From Microcaldota archaeon (GTDB lineage: Archaea > Micrarchaeota > Micrarchaeia > Micrarchaeales > Micrarchaeaceae), in contig JAKAUR010000028.1 in the NCBI GenBank assembly GCA_021827665.1, forward strand, positions 1 to 38,094: a DNA stretch of 38,094 nt, written 5' to 3'. Shown here piece after piece: positions 8,951-16,327 of this stretch. Positions within the stretch are counted from its first letter, which is position 1. Each line of letters starts with the position of its first letter. The translations under genes were made by a program, and so were the position numbers. The notes beneath the pieces were generated by a model. That model was given only the letters and a program-made list of their open reading frames with translations. It searched no databases and was not told the DNA's origin.

Positions 8951-10172
8951 ACCAAACACCGTAGCTCTTTAACTCCATTTCCGGAATGCCTATCTTTTTC
9001 GTTTCCAGCCTGTGCTTTGCGAGAAGCATGCTGAACGACATCGAATCGTGGTTTTTGATGTTTTTCAAAAGCTCGTATATAAGCCCGCTGCCAACGAGGA
9101 ACTTTGCTTTCTCCTTGTCTAGTCCCCTGCTCGATATGTAAAATATGTCGTCTTCGGGAATCGGAGATGTGGAGCTCGAATGCGAAGCCTTTACATAGCT
9201 CTCATCTATGGACATGTCTGGCATCATCGTTATCTTTGCGTTTTTGTCGTATATAAGCCCCCGCTCCTTTATGTGCGATTCCGAGCCCTCTGTTCCCTTT
9301 TCCATTTTTGCCAAGCTCTTAACTATTCCGGAAGAATCGTCGGCAAGCACTGCACGCACTTCATAATTGCAGTTGCTGTTCTGTTTCATGTTGGCCATAT
9401 AAGTGTTAATGTCGAATTTTTGGGCTCCGGAGCCGATTATAGACTCTCTTGCGTTTATGGTGGAGCCTTTTCCGGAATTCTTGAAAACGCTCCTCTGCCT
9501 GGATGTTGCTCCTCCGGTATAAAAAGCGTTAAATTCCAGCCTGGCATTGTCTTTAGTCAAGAATGTCCGTGTAACAAGGGAATTCGTGTTTTCCGATTCG
9601 CAGTGTATCTCGTTTACTTCAAGCTCGGAATCCTCATCCTGTTCAAATAGCTGCGCCGCTCCGTTCAGTGAGTCCCCGCTGCCGCCAAGAGAGAAATAAT
9701 ACTCATTCACCACCGCTTTTGAGTTTTTTGGGACCTTGAACAATAAGCTCGCAGGCGAGCTGTGCCTTCCCGAATCCAAGAACAGAATATTGAGCTCCTT
9801 TGTCCCTGTCCCAAGCTCGACTACTAACGGTTCCAAGGAAAAATCGTACGCAAACGCAGAGAACTTATCCAAGGGCAATCCATTCCTGATGTGCTCCTTG
9901 TCTGCAATGCCCCCTGCATGGACCGATTCGTTGCCCTTCGCGAGCACACCGTCATACATTACCGCTGAAAACCTGATTCCTAGCTTGGCGTACATCCTTG
10001 CAAGCGAAGATTCGTCATAATCATCCATTATGCCCTCTTTAGTGCTGCCTGTCTCGAATCTGGAGAGATCGAGGTTGACAAAATACTTCTTGTATAATGA
10101 ATCCGTCTCAAACGGTATAAAGCGGTAGCTGGGGTTCCTGCCTCTCTGCTCCTGCATTTCATCTGTGGGCAT
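8940..10172 (-). CDS. sufD: SufD, Fe-S scaffold complex subunit
   Basis: A 410-residue beta-helix protein that pairs with SufB and binds SufC. The diagnostic C-terminal region is KASHSSSTSPIPEDDIFYISSRGLDKEKAKFLVGSGLI, corresponding to the ASHxATxGxxxxxxLFYLxSRG block of SufB/SufD. The N-terminal half is divergent, as is usual for SufD. The ATG at 10172 has GAGGTAAT upstream and follows sufB by 9 nt. It lacks the SufB core cysteine context, supporting D rather than a second B. Confidence 0.9.
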   Translation of the reverse strand: MPTDEMQEQRGRNPSYRFIPFETDSLYKKYFVNLDLSRFETGSTKEGIMDDYDESSLARMYAKLGIRFSAVMYDGVLAKGNESVHAGGIADKEHIRNGLPLDKFSAFAYDFSLEPLVVELGTGTKELNILFLDSGRHSSPASLLFKVPKNSKAVVNEYYFSLGGSGDSLNGAAQLFEQDEDSELEVNEIHCESENTNSLVTRTFLTKDNARLEFNAFYTGGATSRQRSVFKNSGKGSTINARESIIGSGAQKFDINTYMANMKQNSNCNYEVRAVLADDSSGIVKSLAKMEKGTEGSESHIKERGLIYDKNAKITMMPDMSIDESYVKASHSSSTSPIPEDDIFYISSRGLDKEKAKFLVGSGLIYELLKNIKNHDSMSFSMLLAKHRLETKKIGIPEMELKSYGVWYDQ

Positions 10173-10181
10173 GCTATTACC

Positions 10182-11597
10182 TCACGCTATCGAATTTGAA
10201 GTGTCCAGTTTTATGAGGCGCTTCAGCTCAAGCGAATATTCCAGCGGTAGCACTTTAACCAGCGGTTCTATGAAGCCCAAAACCGCAGTCGCTATGGCGT
10301 CGTCCTCCTTAAGTCCTCTGGACATCATGTAAAACAGGTCGTCCTCGCTAAGCCTTCCAACCGTTGCCTCGTGGCTCACGAATGCGTCGTCCGCATATAT
10401 CTCGTTGTACGGGTAGGTGTTGGTTTTTGCCTCTCTGTCAAGCAGAAGGGCGTCGCATTTGACGCTTGATTTTGAATTGTAAGCCTTTTTGTCTATGTGG
10501 ACAAGCCCCCTGTATGAAGTCACGCCGCTGCCTTTGGATATGCTTTTCGATATTATCTGCGATGTGGTATTCGGCGCTAAGTGATAAGCTTTGCCTCCTG
10601 AATCTTGGGTCTGTTCCTCGCCTGCTACTGCTATGGAAAGTATTTCGCCCCTTGCACCCTCTTCCTTCAAATAAACGCTCGGATACTTCATGTTGACCTT
10701 GCTCCCTATGTTTGCATCAATCCATTCCACATTTCCGTTTTCGTATACGAAGGCCCTCTGGGTCACCAAGTTGTAGACGTTTTTAGACCAATTCTGTATC
10801 GTTACATACCTTATGTGCGCATTCTTGTGCGCGACTAGCTCCACAACTGCCGCGTGCAGGGACGAGCTTATGTATATGGGCGCGGTGCAGCCCTCTATAT
10901 AAACTACCTCTGCGCCCTCGTCCGCAATTATAAGCGTTCGCTCGAACTGGCCTGCCTTCTCTGCGTTTATCCTGAAATATGCCTGCAGCGGCATGGCAAG
11001 CTTTACCCCTTTGGGCACATATATGAACGAGCCTCCTGACCAAACTGCGGTGTTCAGCGCTGCGTACTTGTTGTCGCTCGGAGGTATTATTTTCCCGAAA
11101 TATTCCTTTACTATCTCAGGGTATTGCTTGACTGCATTGTCCATGTCAGTGAATATGACTCCAAGCTTTTCGAGCTCCTCCTTCATGTGATGATATACCA
11201 CTTCTGAATCGAACTGGGCCTCTGCCCCTGCAAAAAACTTCCTTTCCGCTTCCGGTATCCCAAGCTTGTCGAAAGTGTCCTTAATGTCCTTTGGCACATT
11301 TTCCCACGAATCCGTCTTCTTCGCATTGGGCTTCAGGTAATAATAAATGTCATCGTAATCTATCTTGCCGAGATCAGGCCCCCATGTCGGCACGGGCTTT
11401 TCCTTGAATATCTTATAACCAAGAAGCCTCTTTTCAAGCATCCATTCAGGTTCGTGCTTGCTTTTTGATATCTGTGTTATGGTTTCTTCTGATATGCCCT
11501 TTACTATCGTTTCATAGTCATCCTTAGTCTTAAATCCGTACTTTTCCAAGTATTCGTCCTTTTTTTGCATTACATCCTGGGTCTCATCGTAAGCCAT
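10182..11597 (-). CDS. sufB: SufB, Fe-S scaffold subunit
   Basis: The core of the SufBCD scaffold, 471 residues. It has the characteristic AVWSGGSFIYVPKGVKLAMPLQAYFRIN block, YIEGCTAP, the SSVKCDALLL cysteine that matches the essential acceptor Cys of SufB, and FVSHEATVGRLSEDDLFYMMSRGLKEDDA near the C-terminus. It is the first gene of the operon, with ATG 11597 and GGTG 7 nt upstream. All six genes sufB-D-HTH-C-S-U are tightly packed on the minus strand, so transcription from the promoter near 11665 would make one message. Confidence 0.97.
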   Translation of the reverse strand: MAYDETQDVMQKKDEYLEKYGFKTKDDYETIVKGISEETITQISKSKHEPEWMLEKRLLGYKIFKEKPVPTWGPDLGKIDYDDIYYYLKPNAKKTDSWENVPKDIKDTFDKLGIPEAERKFFAGAEAQFDSEVVYHHMKEELEKLGVIFTDMDNAVKQYPEIVKEYFGKIIPPSDNKYAALNTAVWSGGSFIYVPKGVKLAMPLQAYFRINAEKAGQFERTLIIADEGAEVVYIEGCTAPIYISSSLHAAVVELVAHKNAHIRYVTIQNWSKNVYNLVTQRAFVYENGNVEWIDANIGSKVNMKYPSVYLKEEGARGEILSIAVAGEEQTQDSGGKAYHLAPNTTSQIISKSISKGSGVTSYRGLVHIDKKAYNSKSSVKCDALLLDREAKTNTYPYNEIYADDAFVSHEATVGRLSEDDLFYMMSRGLKEDDAIATAVLGFIEPLVKVLPLEYSLELKRLIKLDTSNSIA

Positions 11598-11636
11598 GCT
11601 CCAACACCTGCAGTAGTTAAAATACTAATCAATAGA

Positions 11637-11670
11637 TTATAACTCAGTTATAACGTGGATAATATTTAAA
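11637..11670 (-). promoter_or_regulatory. suf operon promoter with perfect operator-like palindrome
   Basis: Read on the minus strand, TTTAAATATT at 11670-11661 is a good archaeal TATA box, predicting a start site near 11640 and a leader of about 43 nt before sufB. At 11637-11653 lies a perfect inverted repeat, TTATAAC-TCA-GTTATAA (7-3-7), covering the predicted start site just downstream of the TATA box, where a bound protein would block initiation. Confidence 0.65.
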
Positions 11671-11722
11671 GCTTATCGGGAATTTTACGATGCTGCCTAC
11701 AACGTTTGCAGCAGTGCGGCCA

Positions 11723-11773
11723 TATAAAGGTATAAACATTTTTGTTATAAAAATATAATCTATGGTGATTGGA
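11723..11773 (+). promoter_or_regulatory. Promoter and ribosome binding site of the P5C dehydrogenase gene
   Basis: TATAAAG (11723) and GGTATAAAC (11729) are TATA-like elements; the second predicts initiation near 11757-11760. GGTG at 11764-11767 is followed by 6 nt and GTG 11774, which decides the start. A third AT element, TTATAAAAATAT at 11745, would place initiation near the GTG itself. The region is shared with the divergent suf promoter. Confidence 0.5.
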
Positions 11774-13402
11774 GTGGCAGCAGGCACATTTTCAAATGAA
11801 TTTACATACAGAAAAATGGTGGAGAAAGGAGAGGAATCAAAATTTGACGCGCTTTTTGACCAGGCGGCTAAGAACGCCCTGGCTTCTTTTGGCAAGACTT
11901 GGCCCATGCACATAGGTCAAAACCAGGTAACTGCACAGGAGCTGCTCGAAGAGCGCTCGCCGATTGACAGGCGCATACTGATCGGAAAATTTCAGAAGGG
12001 CACGCGCGAGCATGCAAGGGAAGCCATAGCTGAAGCGAAGAAGGCTTTCGAAACATGGAGCAAAACCGACTATAAGAGCAGGCTTGCAGTATTCAGGAAG
12101 GCAGTGGAGAAATTCAGGGAAAAGAAATTCGAACTCGCTGCCATCTTGAGCTACGAAAACGGAAAATCAAGGTACGAGTCGGTCGGCGAGGTCGATGAGG
12201 CCATAGACTTCATAAACTACTACATGCTTGAAATGGAAAAGAACAAGGGGTATTCCCGCAAAAACGCCATAGCGGAGAGCAGCGTAAAGGTAAAGGCAGG
12301 CTTTCAGGGAGCGCCTGCAGACAAGCTGGAAAAGATCACCATAAAGCTCAAACCCTACGGGGTATTCGGAGTCATAGCTCCCTTCAACTTTCCTGTTTCT
12401 ATATCGATGGGAATGAGCATGGGGGCCATGGTTACCGGCAATACCGTAGTGTTCAAGCCTTCATCTACAGACAACATGTCGATGCTGACCGGGCTCAAGA
12501 TATACGAAATACTTAAGGAAGCAGGCCTTCCAGACGGTGTTTTCAACTATGTGACCGGACCTGGATCAGAGGTGGGAGACGAGCTCGCAATAAGCAGGGA
12601 CGTTTCAGGCATAGCGTTCACAGGTTCAAGGGAAACGGGCATGCGCATGGCAGCAAGGTCATACTCACAGAATGCACAGAAGGTCTTCATAGTAGAAATG
12701 GGAGGCAAGAACCCTGCCATAATCTCAAAAAATGCCGACATAGAAAGCGCAGTCGAAGGCGTGGTAAGCGCCGCCTTCGGTTTCGCAGGCCAGAAGTGCA
12801 GTGCACTTTCAAGGGTGTATGTTCATGAATCGATAAAGGAGGTCTTCCTGAGCAAGCTCATAGAGCGCACAAGGGGCCTTAAAGTCGGCAACCCGCTATC
12901 CAAGGAGAACTACATAGGGCCATTGATAAGCGAAAGCGCTTACAACCGCTACGTAGAATCCGTCGAAAAAGCCAAATCTGCGGGTAGGCTGCTATATGGT
13001 GGGTCGCGCGTAAGCAACGACATGGACGGATTTTACGTAGAGCCGGCGATAGTGGAGATAAGGCACGACCACGAGCTTGTGCACAAGGAGCTTTTCCTGC
13101 CGTTCATAACTATCGAAAGCTTCAAGGATTTCGGCGAAGCGATAAATATGGCAAACGACGTGGAATATGGGCTCACGGCCGGGATGTACGGTACCAGCAA
13201 AGCAGAGATAAGGGAGTTTGAAAAGCACATAGAAGCCGGGACGGTTTACGTCAACAGGGCAATAAGTGCAACCACTGGAGCCATAGTAGGCATGCACACT
13301 TTCGTCGGATGGAAGGGCAGCAGCCTCACGGGAAAGGGCACAGGAAGCAAATTCTACCTGGAGCAGTTCATGCGCGAGCAGAGCTTTTCAGTTACGGGTT
13401 AG
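11774..13402 (+). CDS. 1-pyrroline-5-carboxylate dehydrogenase (aldehyde dehydrogenase superfamily)
   Basis: Oxidises P5C/glutamate semialdehyde to glutamate with NAD(P)+, the second step of proline degradation. Family blocks: YGVFGVIAPFNFP, NTVVFKPSSTDN, FTGSRETG, catalytic Glu in VEMGGKNP (about 308), catalytic Cys in GFAGQKCSA (about 342), and the P5CDH-type end TGAIVGMHTFVGWKGSSLTGKGTGSKFY. The long N-terminal region and GSEVGD favour RocA-like P5CDH over generic ALDH. About 542 residues from GTG 11774; ATG 11762 would add four. The expected FGG(F/W)K loop reads FVGWKGS. With the ProDH at 1609-2460 it completes proline to glutamate, though the genes are 9 kb apart. Confidence 0.9.
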   Translation: MAAGTFSNEFTYRKMVEKGEESKFDALFDQAAKNALASFGKTWPMHIGQNQVTAQELLEERSPIDRRILIGKFQKGTREHAREAIAEAKKAFETWSKTDYKSRLAVFRKAVEKFREKKFELAAILSYENGKSRYESVGEVDEAIDFINYYMLEMEKNKGYSRKNAIAESSVKVKAGFQGAPADKLEKITIKLKPYGVFGVIAPFNFPVSISMGMSMGAMVTGNTVVFKPSSTDNMSMLTGLKIYEILKEAGLPDGVFNYVTGPGSEVGDELAISRDVSGIAFTGSRETGMRMAARSYSQNAQKVFIVEMGGKNPAIISKNADIESAVEGVVSAAFGFAGQKCSALSRVYVHESIKEVFLSKLIERTRGLKVGNPLSKENYIGPLISESAYNRYVESVEKAKSAGRLLYGGSRVSNDMDGFYVEPAIVEIRHDHELVHKELFLPFITIESFKDFGEAINMANDVEYGLTAGMYGTSKAEIREFEKHIEAGTVYVNRAISATTGAIVGMHTFVGWKGSSLTGKGTGSKFYLEQFMREQSFSVTG

Positions 13403-13405
13403 CCA

Positions 13406-13819
13406 ATGCTGAATTTCATAAGAAAAAGGCTCAAATATTCAACTGGAATCGTAGAAATAGGAGACATGAAGCTCAAGGCGATACTGGCCGATTCGCTCAT
13501 AAAAAAGGCAATAGGGCTGATGTACAGGGATGACATCTCCGAGAACGAGTGCATGCTTTTCACATTCTCGCATCCGTCGATGCTCGGGATATGGATGAAG
13601 GGCATGAGGTTCCCGATAGACATTCTTTGGCTGGACTCATCGAAAACGATAGTCACGATGAAGGAATCGCTGCCTCCGTGCCGCAGCATTTTCTGCAAGA
13701 CGTATTATCCAGAGCGGGAATCAATGTACGTCATTGAGCTGCGCTCAGGCTTTATAAAAAAGAATTCAGTAACTAAGCTTACTGAAATAAAAATAGAAGA
13801 GCCGAAAAAAAGGAGATAA
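13406..13819 (+). CDS. DUF192-family protein
   Basis: 137 residues with the DUF192 pattern: LADSLIKKAIGLMYRDDISENECMLFTF, then IWMKGMRFPIDILWLD, IVTMKESLPPC and YVIELRSGF. The family function is not established. There is no signal peptide, unlike many bacterial members, so it is probably cytosolic. ATG 13406 lies 3 nt after the P5C dehydrogenase stop, so the two are probably co-transcribed. It ends in KKRR and its stop lies inside a 20-bp palindrome shared with the opposite gene. Confidence 0.82.
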   Translation: MLNFIRKRLKYSTGIVEIGDMKLKAILADSLIKKAIGLMYRDDISENECMLFTFSHPSMLGIWMKGMRFPIDILWLDSSKTIVTMKESLPPCRSIFCKTYYPERESMYVIELRSGFIKKNSVTKLTEIKIEEPKKRR

Positions 13820-13829
13820 TTATCTCCTT
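13810..13829. terminator. Perfect 20-bp palindrome at convergent stop codons
   Basis: AAGGAGATAA-TTATCTCCTT is perfectly self-complementary. It holds the TAA stops of DUF192 (+) and the basic repeat protein (-), and both proteins end in Arg-Arg from AGG-AGA. It could act as a bidirectional terminator or 3'-end stem, or could be a by-product of two basic C-termini facing each other. Confidence 0.4.
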
Positions 13830-14155
13830 CTCTTCTTCGCGGAGCTCCTTGCGCTCTTAGACCTGCTGCTTTTCATTGCCTTCCTTGCAGGTCTCCTTGC
13901 GCTTGCCGCCTTTCTCTTTGCTCCTGAGCCGCGCGCCCTTCCGCCTCTGTTCATCTTGGTTCTGACGACATATCCGTTTCCGTCTATGTAGTACAGGAAT
14001 CCCTCTTCTCTCTCTATCTTTTCGGATCCTACCTTGGCCTTTCTTCCCCTTGTGTTCATTTTCATCGGGGTCTTCCATACGTGCCCGTCCTTGCCAAGAT
14101 AATAGAGATATCCATCGTCCCTATCTATTCTCTCGCTACTTACTTTCTGCGGCAT
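13820..14155 (-). CDS. Small basic repeat protein, candidate nucleic-acid/chromatin protein
   Basis: 111 residues, family not assigned. Two tandem repeats of about 36 residues share the pattern S-E-(R/K)-I-x-R-(D/E)-(D/E)-G-(Y/F)-L-Y-Y-x(2-4)-G-(H/Y)-V-(W/V)-(K/R)-T-x-M. They are followed by about 45 residues almost wholly Arg, Lys, Ala, Ser and Gly, similar in composition to a histone H1 tail. The start is ATG 14155, with GGTGA and a 5-nt spacer, and TTTAAAT at 14186-14192 gives a start site near 14163; upstream ATG 14179 lies too close to the TATA box. DNA or RNA binding is inferred from composition only. Confidence 0.75.
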   Translation of the reverse strand: MPQKVSSERIDRDDGYLYYLGKDGHVWKTPMKMNTRGRKAKVGSEKIEREEGFLYYIDGNGYVVRTKMNRGGRARGSGAKRKAASARRPARKAMKSSRSKSARSSAKKRRR

Positions 14156-14179
14156 TTTATTCACCAATAGTAATTCCAT

Positions 14180-14380
14180 AGTTAAATTTAAATAACTATT
14201 GCAAATTTATCCTCGTAAAGCTCTCGTATAACGCCATTTTTACCTCGAAATGTGTGCTTGTCGGATTTTTATTGGTGTGCAATCCGCACATTTTACGTCC
14301 CATCAGGTTTGCATTCCGAAGGCCAAAACGCTCTCCAAATTATTATAAGCTTGAGCGTCAAATAGCTAATCAGTGGTTTG
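14180..14380. other. Intergenic region with long hairpin and two promoters
   Basis: The left end holds the minus-strand TATA (14186-14192) for the basic protein; the right end has TATTATAAG (14341-14349), the probable TATA for the PAC2 gene. Between them AAATGTG (14248-14254) pairs with CACATTT (14287-14293), and CGGAT (14262-14266) with ATCCG (14282-14286): 12 bp with a 7-nt one-sided bulge and a 15-nt loop. I see no ORF. The hairpin could belong to an unrecognised small RNA or terminator. Confidence 0.35.
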
Positions 14381-15169
14381 ATGCTAGATATAAAACTCAT
14401 ATCGGACAAGAAGATTGACGGATATACGCTTCTGGAAGGCTTCCCTGGCGTCGGTCTCGTTGGTCCGATGGCCCTAAGCTACGTGATAGAAAAGCTCAAC
14501 ATGGAATACTATGGCTACTTCGAAAGCCAGGCGTTCCCTCCTCTTGTGTCGATACACAATTCAATACCTATGCATCCTGTCCGCATATATTTTTCTTCGA
14601 AATACAAATTGGTGGCAATATTCGCCGAGTTTGCGATACCGTCGGAAATGACATACATAATGTCGAAGAAGATATCTGACTTCATCAAGGAGAACAAGAT
14701 AAAAGACATAATATCAATAGGCGGAATGCCAAGCCAAAGCATATCTTCCGAACTATCGGAAACCGACGAGGAAAAACAGAAGGAAGATGAGGAACAGGCG
14801 GAGAAAGTGTTCGCAGTAATATCGAATCCTGACATGGCCTCCGAACTCAAGAAGGCAGGCATCAGCATAATAAACGAAGGCGTAGCCACAGGAATAAGCG
14901 CGATGCTGATGATAAACGCTACATCTGAAAAGATAAAGGACACGAACCTGCTGATACAGGTAGACCAAAGGATTGTGGATCCGAAATACGCAGAGATAGC
15001 CATAAAGTCGATAAGCAAGCTTCTGGACCTGAAGATAGACGTATCCGAGCTCGACAAGGAGGCGCAGGCGATAGAGGCCAAGATACGCGACGTGATAAAG
15101 AAAAACAAGGACTCGCACGAGAGCTACAAGGAGGCCACTGACGCCGCAGGTCCGTCGATGTATGCGTGA
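14381..15169 (+). CDS. PAC2-family proteasome assembly chaperone (PbaA/PbaB-like)
   Basis: 262 residues. The family signature LLEGFPGVGLVGPMALSYVIEKL is at about 17-39, followed by ISIGGMPSQS and NEGVATGISAMLMINA. Archaeal PAC2 proteins bind the proteasome alpha ring and assist assembly. The C-terminus ends in Met-Tyr-Ala, which fits the hydrophobic-Tyr-X (HbYX) motif used to dock in alpha-ring pockets. A charged Glu/Lys helix lies at about 125-145. ATG 14381 is preferred over TTG 14378. Four bases after a gap of 13 from its stop begins tRNA-Leu. Confidence 0.88.
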   Translation: MLDIKLISDKKIDGYTLLEGFPGVGLVGPMALSYVIEKLNMEYYGYFESQAFPPLVSIHNSIPMHPVRIYFSSKYKLVAIFAEFAIPSEMTYIMSKKISDFIKENKIKDIISIGGMPSQSISSELSETDEEKQKEDEEQAEKVFAVISNPDMASELKKAGISIINEGVATGISAMLMINATSEKIKDTNLLIQVDQRIVDPKYAEIAIKSISKLLDLKIDVSELDKEAQAIEAKIRDVIKKNKDSHESYKEATDAAGPSMYA

Positions 15170-15182
15170 CAAAACATATCTT

Positions 15183-15291
15183 GCAGGGGTGGCAGAGTCT
15201 GGTCTGGCAAAAGGTAAAGCCACAGAAAAACGCGCAGGACTTAAGATCCTGTGGCCTAGCGCCTTCGTGAGTTCAAATCTCACCCCCTGCA
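15183..15291 (+). tRNA. tRNA-Leu (UAA) with extra segment between D arm and anticodon arm
   Basis: Acceptor GCAGGGG pairs with CCCCTGC, discriminator A 15291. The anticodon arm CAGGA-CTTAAGA-TCCTG gives anticodon TAA (15242-15244). The long variable arm has GGC/GCC, and the T arm is GTGAG-TTCAAAT-CTCAC. The total of 109 nt is about 22 more than a usual tRNA-Leu. The excess lies around 15203-15230 and contains a stem TGGC/GCCA (15205-15208 with 15219-15222). This is most likely a non-canonical intron; I could not fix its splice sites, because no junction gives a clean D stem. Confidence 0.88.
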
Positions 15292-15294
15292 CAT

Positions 15295-16323
15295 TCAAAG
15301 GCTTCGGTGTATTACTGTAGAATTGCATCCCTGTGGAACCACAAGATTGCCGCTTATTATAAGCTTCAGGTAGCCAAGATACGGGATTACTCCGACTACT
15401 TTTCCCTGTACCTGCGACATGTTAGGTGGATAGTTGCCGTACTGTATGTCGAGCCCAGGATTGTTATCGCCCTTCGTCAGCACGTAATACTCTCCGCTGT
15501 CGTTCAATATCGCGTAGGCCCTGTGGACTACGTACGCATCGCCCTCTTCGTAAAACAGGTCTCCAGGCCTTGTTCCGTAGACCACTATGCTGTTGTTCCT
15601 GTCTCCTGCAACGGTGCGGTTGTTGATGGTTATGCTGGTGGTATAAGCTTCGTTGAGTATCTGCCCCGTAGAGAGCCTTACTTCGCGGGTCCCGCACGAA
15701 TACTGCACTACGTTGTTGGCTTGCTCCTGGCTGTTTACCAGCCTGTAAACGCCGTTGCTGTCCTCTATGAGTCCAACTTTGTATCCCGGGGCCAAGGTTT
15801 GGCGTATGTAAGTGCCGCTCGCATTCGTCATGTATGCCACGCAACTTAACGATTCCGAATCAGGGCTGGAAAGTATTTTGGACATCTGCGCTGAAGTCAC
15901 ATCTACTATCGGCGCCTTTATCTGCGATGCCGAAGACACCCCGTGAAGAAATATCATGTCGCCCCTGTGGAGATATGGCAGCATGCTGCAGCTTGGAACA
16001 ACGTCTATCGGGCTGCTCGTGGCCAGGAAGAACTTTAACCCATACCACAGGACTACGACTATTATTATCGCAGCTGCTATCTCGAGGATGCTCTTCTTAT
16101 AGCCGACCTCGTTCTTGCCGCTTATCAATTCCAAGACTATGGCTATGATTATCAGGAAAAACGTGACTATCCCGAGCATTATCGCCAGGATCCTTATCCT
16201 TTGCAGAAGTACATACAGGACGAGTGCGATTATTATGAGCACGTAGATCGGCCACACTGTTATGCTGCTCTTGGGTGCATCTCTTCCCTGTTTTTTCTTC
16301 GTGCCCTTTCTCCCCTTTTCCAA
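15295..16323 (-). CDS. Type I signal peptidase, archaeal Ser-His-Asp type with large insertion
   Basis: Membrane protease that removes signal peptides of secreted proteins. Three hydrophobic segments (about 23-40, 44-65, 82-103) precede the catalytic VPSCSMLPYLHRGD motif (Ser about 113). Then come AYVVHRAY, whose His replaces the bacterial Lys, and LTKGDNNPGLD with the Asp, then GKVVGVIPYLGYL. At 342 residues it is much longer than most archaeal enzymes: about 140 residues lie between the Ser and His boxes, including several cysteines. The start is TTG 16323, 4 nt after the SMC stop, so the two are translationally linked. Confidence 0.86.
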   Translation of the reverse strand: MEKGRKGTKKKQGRDAPKSSITVWPIYVLIIIALVLYVLLQRIRILAIMLGIVTFFLIIIAIVLELISGKNEVGYKKSILEIAAAIIIVVVLWYGLKFFLATSSPIDVVPSCSMLPYLHRGDMIFLHGVSSASQIKAPIVDVTSAQMSKILSSPDSESLSCVAYMTNASGTYIRQTLAPGYKVGLIEDSNGVYRLVNSQEQANNVVQYSCGTREVRLSTGQILNEAYTTSITINNRTVAGDRNNSIVVYGTRPGDLFYEEGDAYVVHRAYAILNDSGEYYVLTKGDNNPGLDIQYGNYPPNMSQVQGKVVGVIPYLGYLKLIISGNLVVPQGCNSTVIHRSL

Positions 16324-16327
16324 TCAA

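Noticed and set aside
11762-11773. ATG 11762 as the P5C dehydrogenase start
   Set aside because: It overlaps the GGTG that is ideally placed for GTG 11774.
13033-13402. A domesticated mobile element or insertion sequence anywhere in the accessory zone
   Set aside because: No transposase or integrase frame and no terminal inverted repeats with target duplications were found.
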